Positions 44,305-53,703 of a stretch of DNA of 64,000 bases are shown piece after piece. The translations under genes and the position numbers were made by a program. The DNA comes from Criibacterium bergeronii (GTDB taxonomy: Bacteria; Bacillota; Clostridia; Peptostreptococcales; Filifactoraceae), in contig NZ_MBEW02000004.1 in NCBI RefSeq assembly GCF_001693775.2, positions 1 through 64,000 on the forward strand, in the 5' to 3' direction. Position 1 is the stretch's first letter. Every line of letters starts with the position of its first letter. The notes beneath the pieces are model-generated. The model saw nothing but the letters and a program-made list of their open reading frames with translations. It made no database searches and was not told where the DNA came from.

Positions 44305-44335
44305 CACTGTTTAGTAAAAATCCAGTAAAACAGTG
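44305..44335. promoter_or_regulatory. Inverted repeat in the rnf leader
   Basis: CACTGTTT (44305-44312) and AAACAGTG (44328-44335) form an inverted repeat 45-75 bases before rnfC. A possible promoter with extended -10 (TGATATAGA on the minus strand, about 44370) lies upstream. It may be an operator; no regulator can be assigned. Confidence 0.4.
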
Positions 44336-44471
44336 TGAATAAAATGTCAAACAATACTAATACATTCTATATCAAAAGAGGAAAAAAAACAACAAATTTT
44401 GTAACTTTAAGCATTTTTTATTCAATTTTAATTGAAAATGATGTCGGAATGCAAAAATACTAAATTAAGAC

Positions 44472-44531
44472 AAAAATAAAATAGACAAAATCTACCGTAG
44501 TCTTACAGTAAATTTTGTCTATTTTATTTTT
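44472..44531. terminator. Strong hairpin with perfect 20-bp arms after the small ORFs
   Basis: Bases 44472-44491 and 44512-44531 are exact complements, with A/T-rich outer ends that give T runs on both strands. It separates the two small ORFs from rnfC. Confidence 0.8.
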
Positions 44532-44587
44532 ATGATATCAATGTATAAATTTTAAAAATAAATATCTAAAATTCTTGAGTAATAAAA

Positions 44588-44668
44588 TTATCTAGCAGAT
44601 TTTGAGTCTTTAGCTATAGAGTAAACACCTGCAAATAATACTACATTTACAATAGCAGTAGCTAACAT
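44588..44668 (-). CDS. 26-residue hydrophobic small protein, second of a tandem pair
   Basis: ATG (44666-44668) to TAA (44588-44590), with GGAGGCGTATC just upstream. The product has one hydrophobic segment of about 17 residues beginning MLATAIVNVVLFAG and a charged tail containing SIAKDSKSAR. It is paralogous to the ORF at 44710-44790: 14 of 26 positions are identical and most of the others conservative, at equal length. Likely a small membrane protein. Too short for ordinary gene callers; function unknown. Regulatory or toxin-like roles are guesses. Confidence 0.65.
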   Translation of the reverse strand: MLATAIVNVVLFAGVYSIAKDSKSAR

Positions 44669-44709
44669 GATACGCCTCCAAAAAAATTTAAATTTAAAAA
44701 TTTGATAAA

Positions 44710-44790
44710 CTATTTAGAAAATTTTGAATTTTTTACTATAGAATAAATTCCAACAAACAATACTACATTTATAAGAGCTGTTAATAACAT
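44710..44790 (-). CDS. 26-residue hydrophobic small protein, first of a tandem pair
   Basis: ATG (44788-44790) to TAG (44710-44712), with GGAGGTTGATT upstream. The peptide starts MLLTALINVVLFVGIYSI and ends in a lysine/serine tail (VKNSKFSK). Paired with the ORF at 44588-44668, 41 bases downstream, it shares the core NVVLF(V/A)G(I/V)YSI(V/A)K. The two are flanked by their own terminator and sit between a two-component system and rnfC, all on the minus strand. Conservation of start signal, length and protein sequence, with diverged codons, argues that both are translated. Confidence 0.65.
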   Translation of the reverse strand: MLLTALINVVLFVGIYSIVKNSKFSK

Positions 44791-45070
44791 AATCAACCTC
44801 CAAAATTTCTTCAATTATTTCAAATTGATAATATATATAAAATGTGTTAAACAAACTAATTTTAAAACTGTACTTATTAAGTGCTGTTTTATATTGTATA
44901 TATACACATTGATTTTAATAATAAACGAAAAAATATAAAAAAATGAAATTTTTCTGTCAAAATTTGATTATAACGTTGAAATATAAAAGAAAAAATTTTT
45001 TAAATTATGAAATATAAATTTCATTTTTGCTAAAATTTTTAAAAATTAAAATAAGTTATAGTGAAAATTT

Positions 45071-45112
45071 AAAAGCCCAATCCTAGTATTTAAATGATAC
45101 GGATGGGCTTTT
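45071..45112 (-). terminator. Terminator after the two-component operon
   Basis: AAAAGCCCAATCC pairs with GGATGGGCTTTT (one bulge) with T/A runs, about 75 bases after the kinase stop. The A+T-rich bases 44800-45070 hold no further feature I can support. Confidence 0.82.
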
Positions 45113-45186
45113 GAATTAAAAATTTTGGTTATAGATTTTTAATTTTTAAAATCCTTATGAACACTTTTTATAATTTTGTTCAATAT

Positions 45187-46650
45187 TTATTTTTTAAATT
45201 CAAAATAAAAACTGGTTTTATCATTTTTATTGGACTTGGCGTAAATGTTTATGTCATGTTTTTTGGCTATATAGCTACATATTGCTAGACCAAGTCCAGT
45301 ACCGGTAGAGTTTTGCCTATCTAGGCTCATATAGTATTCGTTAAATACATAGGGCAGGTCTTTTTCGTCTATTCCATCGCCGTAGTTTGTTATGCTGACT
45401 TTTATTATATCACTTAAATTTTGAGTTTTTATTGTTATGTCTGTATTTTCGTAGGAAAATTTTATTGCATTATCTAGTACGGTGATAAACATTTGTCTTA
45501 TTCTGCTATAGTCAGCGTTTATTTCAAAATAGGCTATATCTTCTTCTAATTTAATAGTTCTATTTAGTTTTTTGGCTAGTGGTCTGCACATTCTAGCGGC
45601 GTCTTGTACCACTTGGCATAGGTCTATTTTATCTTTTACTATTTTATAATCAGGGCTTTGTAATCTTGACAGCTCCAGCAGGTCGTTGACCATGCTTTCC
45701 AAATGTATGCTCTCGTTTAGTGCGATTTGTTGATATTCTTCTATATTTTTTGGGTCTGTAATTACTTTGTCGCAAAGGGTTTCTAAGCTACCTCTTATAA
45801 CAGATACCGGCGTTCTAAGCTCGTGGGATATATTTGTGATGTATCTTTTTCTCGTTAATTCTGCCTGATTTGAGTCATTTTGAGCCTGCAATAGTATATA
45901 GGAGAGTTCATCAATATTTTTTGCAAGTACGCCCACTTCATTTTGTTGCTCTACGCCCGTTGTCGCACTATAGTCTCCATCAATAATGGTATCAGTTGCT
46001 TTTTTTATTTTTTTCAGTGGTAATACTATTATATTTGAGAAAAATAGCGATGGTATCAAGGCGATGGGTAGTGAACCGCAGATTGCAAGTAATAGTATGG
46101 CTGAGGACTCTTTTATATAGCTGTTTATTGATACTGCTCTTTTGAATACTAAGGTTACTCCGTATATTGTCTGATTTGTGTCTTTTATAGGCGATGCAAT
46201 GACTAGGCTTTCTTGAAAAATGGATTGACTATGTTTTTCTAAAAATTCTGTTTTGCCGTCTTTATAGCATTTATCTATGAGCTGTCTTAAATCTTTTGGT
46301 ATAGAGGAATAGGAAATGTTAAATTTTCCAAATTCTACATGGATTGTCTTGTTGTAATCGTCTACTATCCAAATGTTGCTAAGAGGGATTTCTTCTATAA
46401 ATTTTACATATTTGCCCAAGCCTAGGTTTTCTTCGTAGGTCAGATGGTCATTTTCTCCTGAACGCAGATTTCTAAAAAAAGGCAATAGGGTGTAGGAAAT
46501 GGCGTCAGCCTTTTGTATGAAATGCCTTCTGCTGGCATCTCTTGAGTTTTTGTCATAAATGACAATAAACATCATGTATAGCACCAAGGAAAATATTATC
46601 AATATTATATAAATTCTAGTAAATATTTGGTAAAAAAGGCTTTTTTTCAT
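45187..46650 (-). CDS. Sensor histidine kinase (HAMP, HisKA, HATPase)
   Basis: 487 residues. Two membrane helices (about 12-32 and 182-208) bracket an extracytoplasmic sensor of about 150 residues. A HAMP domain follows (PLKKIKKATDTIIDGDYS, 211-260), then HisKA with His276 in ISHELRTP and the ATPase domain with N box NAIKFSYE, G1 NYGDGIDE and G2 GTGLGLAI. It phosphorylates itself on sensing an unknown signal and passes the phosphate to the neighbouring regulator. Its start overlaps the regulator stop by four bases. Confidence 0.94.
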   Translation of the reverse strand: MKKSLFYQIFTRIYIILIIFSLVLYMMFIVIYDKNSRDASRRHFIQKADAISYTLLPFFRNLRSGENDHLTYEENLGLGKYVKFIEEIPLSNIWIVDDYNKTIHVEFGKFNISYSSIPKDLRQLIDKCYKDGKTEFLEKHSQSIFQESLVIASPIKDTNQTIYGVTLVFKRAVSINSYIKESSAILLLAICGSLPIALIPSLFFSNIIVLPLKKIKKATDTIIDGDYSATTGVEQQNEVGVLAKNIDELSYILLQAQNDSNQAELTRKRYITNISHELRTPVSVIRGSLETLCDKVITDPKNIEEYQQIALNESIHLESMVNDLLELSRLQSPDYKIVKDKIDLCQVVQDAARMCRPLAKKLNRTIKLEEDIAYFEINADYSRIRQMFITVLDNAIKFSYENTDITIKTQNLSDIIKVSITNYGDGIDEKDLPYVFNEYYMSLDRQNSTGTGLGLAICSYIAKKHDINIYAKSNKNDKTSFYFEFKK

Positions 46651-47336
46651 TTTAACTCCTCAAATTTATAACCCTTTCCCCATACGGTGCTTATCTGCCA
46701 GCTTGGGTGTGGTACAGCGTCAAGCTTGGAACGTAGCCTTTTTATATGAGAGTCGATTATCCTCATATCTCCAAAATATTCAGAGCCCCAAATCAAGTCA
46801 AGTAGATTATCCCTAGTAAATACTCTGCCGGCTCTGCTTGCCATTACATATAAAAGCTCTATTTCTTTTTTTGTAAGATTTATATTTGTGTCATTGATTT
46901 TTACGCTGAATTTTTTGATGGAAATTTTTAAATCATCATGTATAAAATCTTTTTGTGACTCAAATTCTTTGTTGGAGTCAAGTCTCCTCAGTACAGCTCT
47001 TACTCTTGCCATAACCTCTGCTGGCGAAAATGGTTTTACTATATAATCGTCAGCACCCAAGTCCAAGCCCATAATCTTTTCAAAATCTTCGCCTTTGGCT
47101 GTAATCATAATTATTGGTATGTTGGAGTGTTGTCTAATGAGTTTACAGACTTGGAAACCGTCTTTTTTTGGCATTGCAATATCCAAGAGTATCACACTTA
47201 TATCGTTGTTTTCAAATATATCAAGAGCCTGTTGACCTTCAAAGGCTTTATATACTTTGTAACCCTCTTTGCAAGAGTATTCGCTTAATATATTTACTAA
47301 TTGTAAATTGTCGTCTGCTATTAATATGGATGTCAT
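46647..47336 (-). CDS. OmpR/PhoB family response regulator
   Basis: 229 residues. The receiver domain has the acidic pair in ADDN, the phospho-acceptor Asp52 in LLDIAMPKKDG, Thr in MITAKGE and Lys in IVKPF. The winged-helix effector (about 130-225) has RVFTRDNLLDLIWG and RIIDSHIKRLRSKLD. It binds direct repeats when phosphorylated. The ATG follows GGAGGG. It is first of the two-gene operon; targets are unknown, with the small ORFs and rnf operon downstream as nearby candidates. Confidence 0.95.
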   Translation of the reverse strand: MTSILIADDNLQLVNILSEYSCKEGYKVYKAFEGQQALDIFENNDISVILLDIAMPKKDGFQVCKLIRQHSNIPIIMITAKGEDFEKIMGLDLGADDYIVKPFSPAEVMARVRAVLRRLDSNKEFESQKDFIHDDLKISIKKFSVKINDTNINLTKKEIELLYVMASRAGRVFTRDNLLDLIWGSEYFGDMRIIDSHIKRLRSKLDAVPHPSWQISTVWGKGYKFEELK

Positions 47337-47590
47337 TTTCCCTCCTTGGCAAAATTTTTCGCAGTTTTAATTATATTATATAGAATAGAAAAATATTTAC
47401 AATAAAATATGGCAATATTAACCATAATATGAAAAAAAACTCAAAGCAAAATTCAAAAAAATTTATAAACAAAGTAATTGTATATCTCTAAATAGCCTTA
47501 TAAAGAAATTATAATTTATTTATGTTTTAGCACAACTAATTCATACTGAATTAAAATTTTACAAGAAATTCAAAATGTATTTACAAAAAA

Positions 47591-47620
47591 TTGTAAAAAA
47601 AGACATACTTTTGACATAAT
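47591..47620 (+). promoter_or_regulatory. Possible promoter of the opp operon
   Basis: TTGTAA (47591-47596) and CATAAT (47615-47620), spacer 18, lie about 70 bases before oppA. Other A+T-rich combinations are possible. The rest of 47337-47690 holds no gene. Confidence 0.4.
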
Positions 47621-47691
47621 TTTATATTATCATTTAATTAAGCTTATGAAAAGGATATCATAAACCTAATTTTTAATCTAGGAGGTTCAGT

Positions 47692-49233
47692 ATGAAAAAA
47701 TTTTTAATGCTGGCACTTTCTGCAACCCTATTATTGACTGGTTGCTTTGGTGCAGGAGAAAAAAAGGACAGCGGTACAAAAGACTCTTCAAAAACAGAAA
47801 CTACAGCCACATCCGGCGGTCACAAAGAAGAACTTATCATAGGTACATCTGCCGACATCAACAACTTAGACCTACAAAAACAGCAAGACGCAGTAAACAA
47901 CATAGTGTTAAAACTTACACACGAAACCTTGGTATTTTTCACAAATGAAGGTACATTTGAGCCAAGACTATGTACATCTTGGGAGTTTGAAGACGACACA
48001 CACATTGTATTTAAATTACACGATGGCATGAAATTCTCTGATGGGTCACCACTTACAGCAGAAGATATCAAATTTACATACGATATGGGACTCAAAAACG
48101 AATTAAGCGTATTAAAAGGACTAAAACAAGTAGACGTAGTAGACCCACTTACAATTAAACTTACAATAGACAGCTACTCTAACGAATTTGTTCAATCACT
48201 ATCCTCAGTACCAGTAAGCATCCAATCTAAAAAAGCTTACGAATCCGGTATGAAAGAGCCTTACCTAATCGGCTCAGGACCATACAAACTTGAAAAATGG
48301 GAACCTGACGAATATGTTACATTCGTTAAAAACGAAAATTATTGGGGCGATAAACCTGGCGTTAGCGAAAGAATTACATTCAAACCTATAAAAGAGGCAT
48401 CCACAAGAGCAATTGCACTTCAAAATGGCGAAATAGATGTATGTATTGACCCATCAATGGACAACCTACCTGATTTGGAAAAGGACGAAAACGTAACAGT
48501 ATTCACAAAACCGGGTACAAGATTATTCTACCTAGGCTTTAACGTTACAAAAGCACCTTGGGACAACCTAAAACTAAGACAAGCAGTAGCTCACGCAATA
48601 GACAGAAAAGGTATAATCGATGTAGTATTACAGGGCAAAGGCTTACCACAGACAACTGTATTAAATAGAGGACTATGGAGTTTCTACGATGATATGCCTG
48701 GTTTCCCTTACGATGTTGAAAAAGCAAAAGCAGCATTAAAAGAGTCAGGATATACACCAGGAGAAAAACTTCCTCTATTAATAAGCAACGAAACTGATTA
48801 CTCACAAGTAGCACAATTTATCCAAGCTAACCTAAAAGAAATAGGCTTAGATATAGAAATTCAGACAGTAGAACCTGCTACACTTAAAACCGAATGTGTA
48901 AACTTAACTCAAGGCTTATACCTATGGAGATGGAACGAAGACAGTAAAGTAGACTTTGTATTCAGAGATTTATTCTACACAGGCTCTAAGAGTAACTACA
49001 GTCATTTCTCTGACCCTAAAGCAGATGAGCTTACAGATTTAGTTCTTACAGAAAAAGACTCTCAAAAACGTCTTGAGGACTCTAAACAATTACAAGAATA
49101 CTTGGTAGAACAAGTGCCACAAGTACCACTTTATATCAAAGATTTGTTAATAGCTTACAACAAAAATCTAAAAGGCACTTACCTATATGGCGGAGGAAAT
49201 CACGACTGGAGATTTGCTTACGTAGAACAGTAA
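47692..49233 (+). CDS. oppA: Peptide ABC transporter substrate-binding lipoprotein (OppA/DppA type)
   Basis: 513 residues. A signal peptide ends in the lipobox LLTGC, followed by a Lys/Ser/Thr linker; the rest is an SBP_bac_5 domain with LIIGTSADINNLD, YDMGLKNEL, the family region LRQAVAHAIDRKGIIDVV (about 293-310) and YNKNLKGTYLYGG at the end. It binds oligopeptides (or nickel chelates or other ligands in relatives) at the cell surface. AGGAGGTTCAG precedes ATG. It heads the operon; a hairpin follows it, giving it higher expression. Confidence 0.9.
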   Translation: MKKFLMLALSATLLLTGCFGAGEKKDSGTKDSSKTETTATSGGHKEELIIGTSADINNLDLQKQQDAVNNIVLKLTHETLVFFTNEGTFEPRLCTSWEFEDDTHIVFKLHDGMKFSDGSPLTAEDIKFTYDMGLKNELSVLKGLKQVDVVDPLTIKLTIDSYSNEFVQSLSSVPVSIQSKKAYESGMKEPYLIGSGPYKLEKWEPDEYVTFVKNENYWGDKPGVSERITFKPIKEASTRAIALQNGEIDVCIDPSMDNLPDLEKDENVTVFTKPGTRLFYLGFNVTKAPWDNLKLRQAVAHAIDRKGIIDVVLQGKGLPQTTVLNRGLWSFYDDMPGFPYDVEKAKAALKESGYTPGEKLPLLISNETDYSQVAQFIQANLKEIGLDIEIQTVEPATLKTECVNLTQGLYLWRWNEDSKVDFVFRDLFYTGSKSNYSHFSDPKADELTDLVLTEKDSQKRLEDSKQLQEYLVEQVPQVPLYIKDLLIAYNKNLKGTYLYGGGNHDWRFAYVEQ

Positions 49234-49309
49234 AACTTAATAGATAAATTTTGCTAAATAAAATAAATTATAACAACCATCCTATCTTAATAAATTTAAA
49301 AAAGTGGCA

Positions 49310-49350
49310 TTTAAAACTAAATATAAATTTAAGTTTTAAATGCTGCTTTT
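49310..49350 (+). terminator. Hairpin between oppA and oppB (attenuator)
   Basis: AAAAGTGGCATTTAAAACT and AGTTTTAAATGCTGCTTTT pair over 19 positions with two imperfect pairs. It lies 80 bases after oppA and likely reduces transcription into the permease genes. The remaining bases to 49537 hold nothing else clear. Confidence 0.55.
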
Positions 49351-49537
49351 AATTTTAAAATTAAATTAATCCATTTCTAATTAATTAAGAAATTGCAAAA
49401 GCAAAGCTTATATATTAGGCTTGATTTTAAACAAAATAAAATACGAAAATAATGAAATTTTTGAATATAATTACATTAATTTGATAATTCACGATAAAAA
49501 CGTTTATAAATAGACGATTGCGAATAGAGGTTTGACA

Positions 49538-50473
49538 ATGGGACGCTATTTTTTAAAAAGATTACTTTTAATGATACCGGTTATCTTTGTAACGTCTTTT
49601 TTGATATACGCTGCAATGAATATGACCAGCGGAGATGTAGCACTATCTCTTGCACCTGAAAATGCCAGCGATGCTCAAATAGAGCTTATTAGAAAAGACT
49701 TAGGCTTGGACCAGCCATTTATTGTGAGATATGTAAAATATATGACCGGTATGCTAAAAGGGGATTTGGGCGTATCATACATAACTGGTAAGGATGTTTT
49801 CAAAACATATATGCAAAGATTGCCAGCTACTATGGAGCTTGCGATTACATCTGTATTGGTTTCTGTATTTATTGCTATACCCCTTGGTATTTATACAGCT
49901 ATACATCAAAATACTTGGAAAGATAACTTAGGTATGGTATTTGCACTTTTTGGAGTATCAATGCCAAACTTTTGGCTAGGGCTTATGCTTATGCTGTTTT
50001 TTTCACTTAACCTCGGCTGGCTTCCGTCCAGCGGTAGACATGGGTTTACATCTGTAATCCTGCCTGCACTCACAGTTGGTTTAGGCTTAGCTGCCTTAAT
50101 CACTAGGACAACACGTTCTTCGATGCTGGATGTGCTTAGACAAGACTATATGACCACAGCAAGAGCTAAGGGAGCAAATGAAAAAAGAGTAATTTTTAAC
50201 CATGGACTAAAAAATGCACTTATACCTATAATTACAGTTATAGGAATGCAGCTTAGTAATGTACTTACTGGTTCAGTATTGGCAGAAACAGTATTTTCTT
50301 GGCCGGGTGTAGGCAGACTAATTTTTGACTCAATATCAAAAAGGGATACACCTATGGTAACCGGTGCTATTATAATGTCTTGTGTACTTATGAGCATAGT
50401 AAATCTATTGGTTGATTTTGTGTATGCCTTTTTTGACCCTAGAATAAAAGCTCAATACGTTAAGAAGAAATAG
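49538..50473 (+). CDS. oppB: Peptide ABC transporter permease OppB/DppB
   Basis: 311 residues, six helices. The N-terminus MGRYFLKRLLLMIPVIFVTSF is typical, and the EAA loop near residue 210 (RTTRSSMLDVLRQDYMTTAR, then AKGANEKRVIF) binds the ATPases. I favour ATG 49538, seven bases after AGAGG; an in-frame TTG at 49532 would be too close. Forms the channel with OppC. Confidence 0.93.
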   Translation: MGRYFLKRLLLMIPVIFVTSFLIYAAMNMTSGDVALSLAPENASDAQIELIRKDLGLDQPFIVRYVKYMTGMLKGDLGVSYITGKDVFKTYMQRLPATMELAITSVLVSVFIAIPLGIYTAIHQNTWKDNLGMVFALFGVSMPNFWLGLMLMLFFSLNLGWLPSSGRHGFTSVILPALTVGLGLAALITRTTRSSMLDVLRQDYMTTARAKGANEKRVIFNHGLKNALIPIITVIGMQLSNVLTGSVLAETVFSWPGVGRLIFDSISKRDTPMVTGAIIMSCVLMSIVNLLVDFVYAFFDPRIKAQYVKKK

Positions 50474-50483
50474 GGAGGAATAT

Positions 50484-51353
50484 ATGGAAACTAAAAAAAT
50501 TAAAAGCCGTTCCCAGCTTCAAGAGGTATGGAGAAGATTAAAGAAAAATAAAGGTGCTATGCTTGGACTATTCTTTTTGATAGCACTTGCCTTGATAGCT
50601 ATTAGTGGAGGCATTGTATTTGATTATGAAACAGATGTCATAGGCATAAATCCTGCACAAAAGTTGCAAGGACCATCTATGCAGCATCTATTTGGTACAG
50701 ATAATTTGGGCAGAGATATATTTGCAAGAGTTATGTATGGCTCAAGATATTCTCTAGCTATTGGTATAGGAAGTGTGTTTATTGGTTTAGTAATCGGCAT
50801 AATTTGTGGCAGCTTAGCAGGGTACTATGGCGGAGTTGTTGACCAGTTCATAATGAGAACAAACGACATTTTATATGCTATACCAAATATAATGATAGCA
50901 GTAGTAATAGTATCACTTTTTGGTACAAGTACAGTAAACCTACTTCTTGCACTTTGTGTAACAGTAGCAACAGCCTTTACTAGGATAGCAAGGGCGGCAG
51001 TTATGACAGTAAAAGGGCAAGAATATGTTGAGGCAGCCTTTGCTATGGGACTTCCAACTTGGAAAGTTATACTAAAACACATTTTACCAAACTGTCTATC
51101 TCCAATAATAGTGCAAGTAACACTATCAATAGGAACTACAATAATTGCAGCTTCATCACTTAGCTTTTTGGGCATAGGTATACCATCGCCTGCACCTGAA
51201 TGGGGAGCAATGCTTTCTGAGGGTAGAAACTACATCAGAAACTCTGCTTATATCTGCGTAATACCGGGCTTGGCAATAATGTTTACAGTGCTGGCTCTTA
51301 ATTTACTTGGAGACGGACTAAGAGATGCCCTTGACCCAAAACTTAAAAAGTAG
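50484..51353 (+). CDS. oppC: Peptide ABC transporter permease OppC/DppC
   Basis: 289 residues. The N-terminal OppC_N segment with [13 protein letters not shown] precedes [20 protein letters not shown], a hallmark of OppC-type permeases, and the EAA loop [20 protein letters not shown]. Six helices. It pairs with OppB. The gene begins ten bases after oppB behind GGGAGG. Confidence 0.94.
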   Translation: METKKIKSRSQLQEVWRRLKKNKGAMLGLFFLIALALIAISGGIVFDYETDVIGINPAQKLQGPSMQHLFGTDNLGRDIFARVMYGSRYSLAIGIGSVFIGLVIGIICGSLAGYYGGVVDQFIMRTNDILYAIPNIMIAVVIVSLFGTSTVNLLLALCVTVATAFTRIARAAVMTVKGQEYVEAAFAMGLPTWKVILKHILPNCLSPIIVQVTLSIGTTIIAASSLSFLGIGIPSPAPEWGAMLSEGRNYIRNSAYICVIPGLAIMFTVLALNLLGDGLRDALDPKLKK

Positions 51354-51361
51354 GTGAAAAC

Positions 51362-52363
51362 ATGAATAAAGAAATAATATTAGATATAAAAGATTTGGTT
51401 GTATACTATGAGACAGACGATGGAGTAGTAAAAGCAATCAATGGACTTGATTTACAAATAGAGAAAAAATCCACCTTGGGGCTAGTGGGAGAAACAGGAG
51501 CAGGAAAAACAACTACAGCTTTATCAATTTTAAATCTTGTGCCTAATCCTCCGGGAGTAATAAAAAGTGGAGAAATATTTTTGGACGGTGAAGATGTACT
51601 AAAAAAATCCAAGGAAGAGCTGGAGAAAATGCGTGGCAACGAGGTTGCTATGATTTTCCAAGACCCTATGACAGCACTAAATCCGGTTATGACTGTAGGA
51701 GAGCAAATAGCAGAAAGCTTACTTCTTCACAATGAAATATCCAAAGAAGAGGCAATGACTAGAGCAAAAAAAATGCTAAACCTAGTCGGTATAGCAGATA
51801 GCAGAGCCAATGACTATCCTCACCAGTTTTCAGGCGGTATGAGACAAAGAGTAGTAATAGCTATAGCTCTTGCCTGTAGTCCAAAGCTGCTAATAGCTGA
51901 TGAACCTACAACAGCACTTGATGTTACTATACAAGCTCAGGTACTTGAGCTTATGAAGGAATTAATAGTAGATACAGATATGTCAATGTTATTAATCACT
52001 CACGACCTTGGAGTAGTGGCGGAGGTATGTGATGATGTGGCAGTAATCTATTCAGGCAAAGTAGTAGAAATAGGCACAAGCGATGATATTTTTAATCATA
52101 CTCTTCACCCATACACAGAAGGACTATTTAACTCAATGCCTAATTTAAAACAGCAAGGAGAGGACTTAGAGCCTATCAAAGGTATGATGCCTGACCCAAT
52201 GTTTTTACCTGAAGGCTGCTGTTTTGAGCCAAGATGTCCTTATGCCTTTGAAAGATGTAAAAGAGAAATGCCACAGCTAAAAAAATATTCTGAAACGCAT
52301 CATTGTGCGTGCTTTGCCTATGAAAATCCGGACTTTAAACTAAGGAGGGGAAATAATGAGTAA
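51362..52363 (+). CDS. oppD: Peptide ABC transporter ATP-binding protein OppD/DppD
   Basis: 333 residues. Walker [10 protein letters not shown], signature FSGGMRQR, Walker [13 protein letters not shown] and H-loop ITHDLG are intact. The C-terminal oligopeptide extension has the cysteine cluster [14 protein letters not shown], which in this family holds a 4Fe-4S cluster. It drives import with OppF. Its 3' end overlaps oppF by eight bases. Confidence 0.95.
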   Translation: MNKEIILDIKDLVVYYETDDGVVKAINGLDLQIEKKSTLGLVGETGAGKTTTALSILNLVPNPPGVIKSGEIFLDGEDVLKKSKEELEKMRGNEVAMIFQDPMTALNPVMTVGEQIAESLLLHNEISKEEAMTRAKKMLNLVGIADSRANDYPHQFSGGMRQRVVIAIALACSPKLLIADEPTTALDVTIQAQVLELMKELIVDTDMSMLLITHDLGVVAEVCDDVAVIYSGKVVEIGTSDDIFNHTLHPYTEGLFNSMPNLKQQGEDLEPIKGMMPDPMFLPEGCCFEPRCPYAFERCKREMPQLKKYSETHHCACFAYENPDFKLRRGNNE

Positions 52364-53312
52364 AACTTTATTAGAAGTCGAAAATTTAACAAAATATTTC
52401 AACACACCCTCAGGCTTACTACACGCTGTTGACAAAATCAGTTTCACCCTACAAGAGGGTAAAACACTTGGTATAGTAGGAGAGTCCGGCTGCGGAAAAT
52501 CTACCACTGGACGCACAATATTAAAATTAATTGAGCCTACCGGTGGCAAAATAGTCTTTGACGGAGAGGACATCACAAACTATTCACCAGCTAAGATGAG
52601 AAAATATAGAACACAAATGCAGATGATTTTCCAAGACCCATTTTCGTCTTTAAATCCACGTCAAAGTATAATGCAGCTAATAAGTGAACCAATTATAGAG
52701 CACAAAATTCTAAGAGATAAAAAAGAAATAGAAAAAAGAACCCTAGAGCTTATGGAGACAGTAGGGCTTGCTCAAAGATATGTAAACTCTTACCCTCACG
52801 AACTAGATGGTGGTAGGAGACAAAGAATAGGTATAGCTAGAGCTTTAGCAGTAAATCCAAAGCTAATAGTATGTGACGAACCGGTCTCAGCACTAGATGT
52901 ATCTATACAAGCACAGATATTAAATCTTCTTAAAAAACTGCAAAAGGAAAGAGGCTTTTCCTATATATTTATCACTCACGATTTATCAGTAGTAAAATAT
53001 TTCTCTGACGATATAGCGGTTATGTACCTAGGTGAGATGGTGGAAAAGGCAAGTGCAACAGATTTATTTAAAAATCCTATCCACCCATATACAAAGGCAC
53101 TGCTTGAGGCAGTACCAAAGCCTGTAGTTACAAAAGACAAACCAAAAAGGAAACTTATAAAAGGAGAAATAACATCTCCGGTAAATCTGCCTGATGAATG
53201 TAGATTTGCCTCAAGATGTGAGCTGACCAGTGACATATGCAAAGCTGCAAATCCAAAACTAAGGGAAATAGACCCAAACCATTTTGTGGCTTGCTCAAGG
53301 GTAGGGGAGTAG
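52356..53312 (+). CDS. oppF: Peptide ABC transporter ATP-binding protein OppF/DppF
   Basis: 318 residues. Walker [10 protein letters not shown], Walker [13 protein letters not shown] and H-loop ITHDLS are intact. The signature reads ELDGGRRQR in place of LSGGQ, a variant seen in clostridial DppF-like ATPases; paired with the normal OppD it could make the two ATP sites unequal. The C-terminal cysteines (CRFASRC, SDIC, ACS) match the oligopeptide/nickel extension. Confidence 0.94.
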   Translation: MSKTLLEVENLTKYFNTPSGLLHAVDKISFTLQEGKTLGIVGESGCGKSTTGRTILKLIEPTGGKIVFDGEDITNYSPAKMRKYRTQMQMIFQDPFSSLNPRQSIMQLISEPIIEHKILRDKKEIEKRTLELMETVGLAQRYVNSYPHELDGGRRQRIGIARALAVNPKLIVCDEPVSALDVSIQAQILNLLKKLQKERGFSYIFITHDLSVVKYFSDDIAVMYLGEMVEKASATDLFKNPIHPYTKALLEAVPKPVVTKDKPKRKLIKGEITSPVNLPDECRFASRCELTSDICKAANPKLREIDPNHFVACSRVGE

Positions 53313-53320
53313 TATAGTAA

Positions 53321-53402
53321 AACTTTAATAAGGCTGGATATATTAATCTTAGAGCACTATCAAAGTAAAAAGCACTCTGAGATTAATGTACCCAGCCTTT
53401 TA
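53321..53402 (+). terminator. Long terminator hairpin of the opp operon
   Basis: AAGGCTGG...CCAGCCTTTT close a long imperfect stem that also pairs ATTAATCT with AGATTAAT. It starts about ten bases after the oppF stop. Confidence 0.75.
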
Positions 53403-53485
53403 TTAGAAAATAGTATTATACAAAATTTCTTTTCAATATGTATGCTAAAACTTTCAAAGGGAGTAAGTATTAGCAGAGATAAAAA

Positions 53486-53508
53486 GTAGGGGAGAACTTT
53501 GTTCGCCC
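53486..53508. repeat. Short interspersed GGGGCGA(A/G)C palindrome, copy 2
   Basis: GTAGGGG-AGAAC-TTT-GTTCGCCC, an inverted repeat with one mismatch in an eight-base arm. It lies directly before repeat copy B. Related copies are at 39124-39145 and 58994-59015. Confidence 0.65.
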
Positions 53509-53520
53509 ACATTAATACTA

Positions 53521-53640
53521 ATACTAAATTACATAAGAAAATGTAGCATTAGTTTTCATTGTAAAAATTTTTGCATAAGGTAGTAGCATAAATTTCTTTT
53601 CAAGATATATGCTACAATTTTCAAAGTAATATAGTATTAG
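53521..53640 (+). repeat. 120-bp structured repeat element, copy B
   Basis: Matches copy A (5145-5264) without gaps. The second hairpin is kept with one mismatch (GTAGCATA.. with ..TATGCTAC), consistent with an element defined by structure. It lies in the gap between the convergent oppF and PFOR genes. Confidence 0.85.
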
Positions 53641-53650
53641 AAAGTATTTT

Positions 53651-53681
53651 AAAAGAGTCGCGGATATTCTGCGACTCTTTT
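53651..53681. terminator. Terminator of the PFOR gene
   Basis: AAAAGAGTCGC and GCGACTCTTTT pair perfectly over 11 bp, 22 bases after the leftward stop codon; T runs on both strands. Confidence 0.9.
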
Positions 53682-53703
53682 AATTTATTGATTATTTTGA
53701 AAA

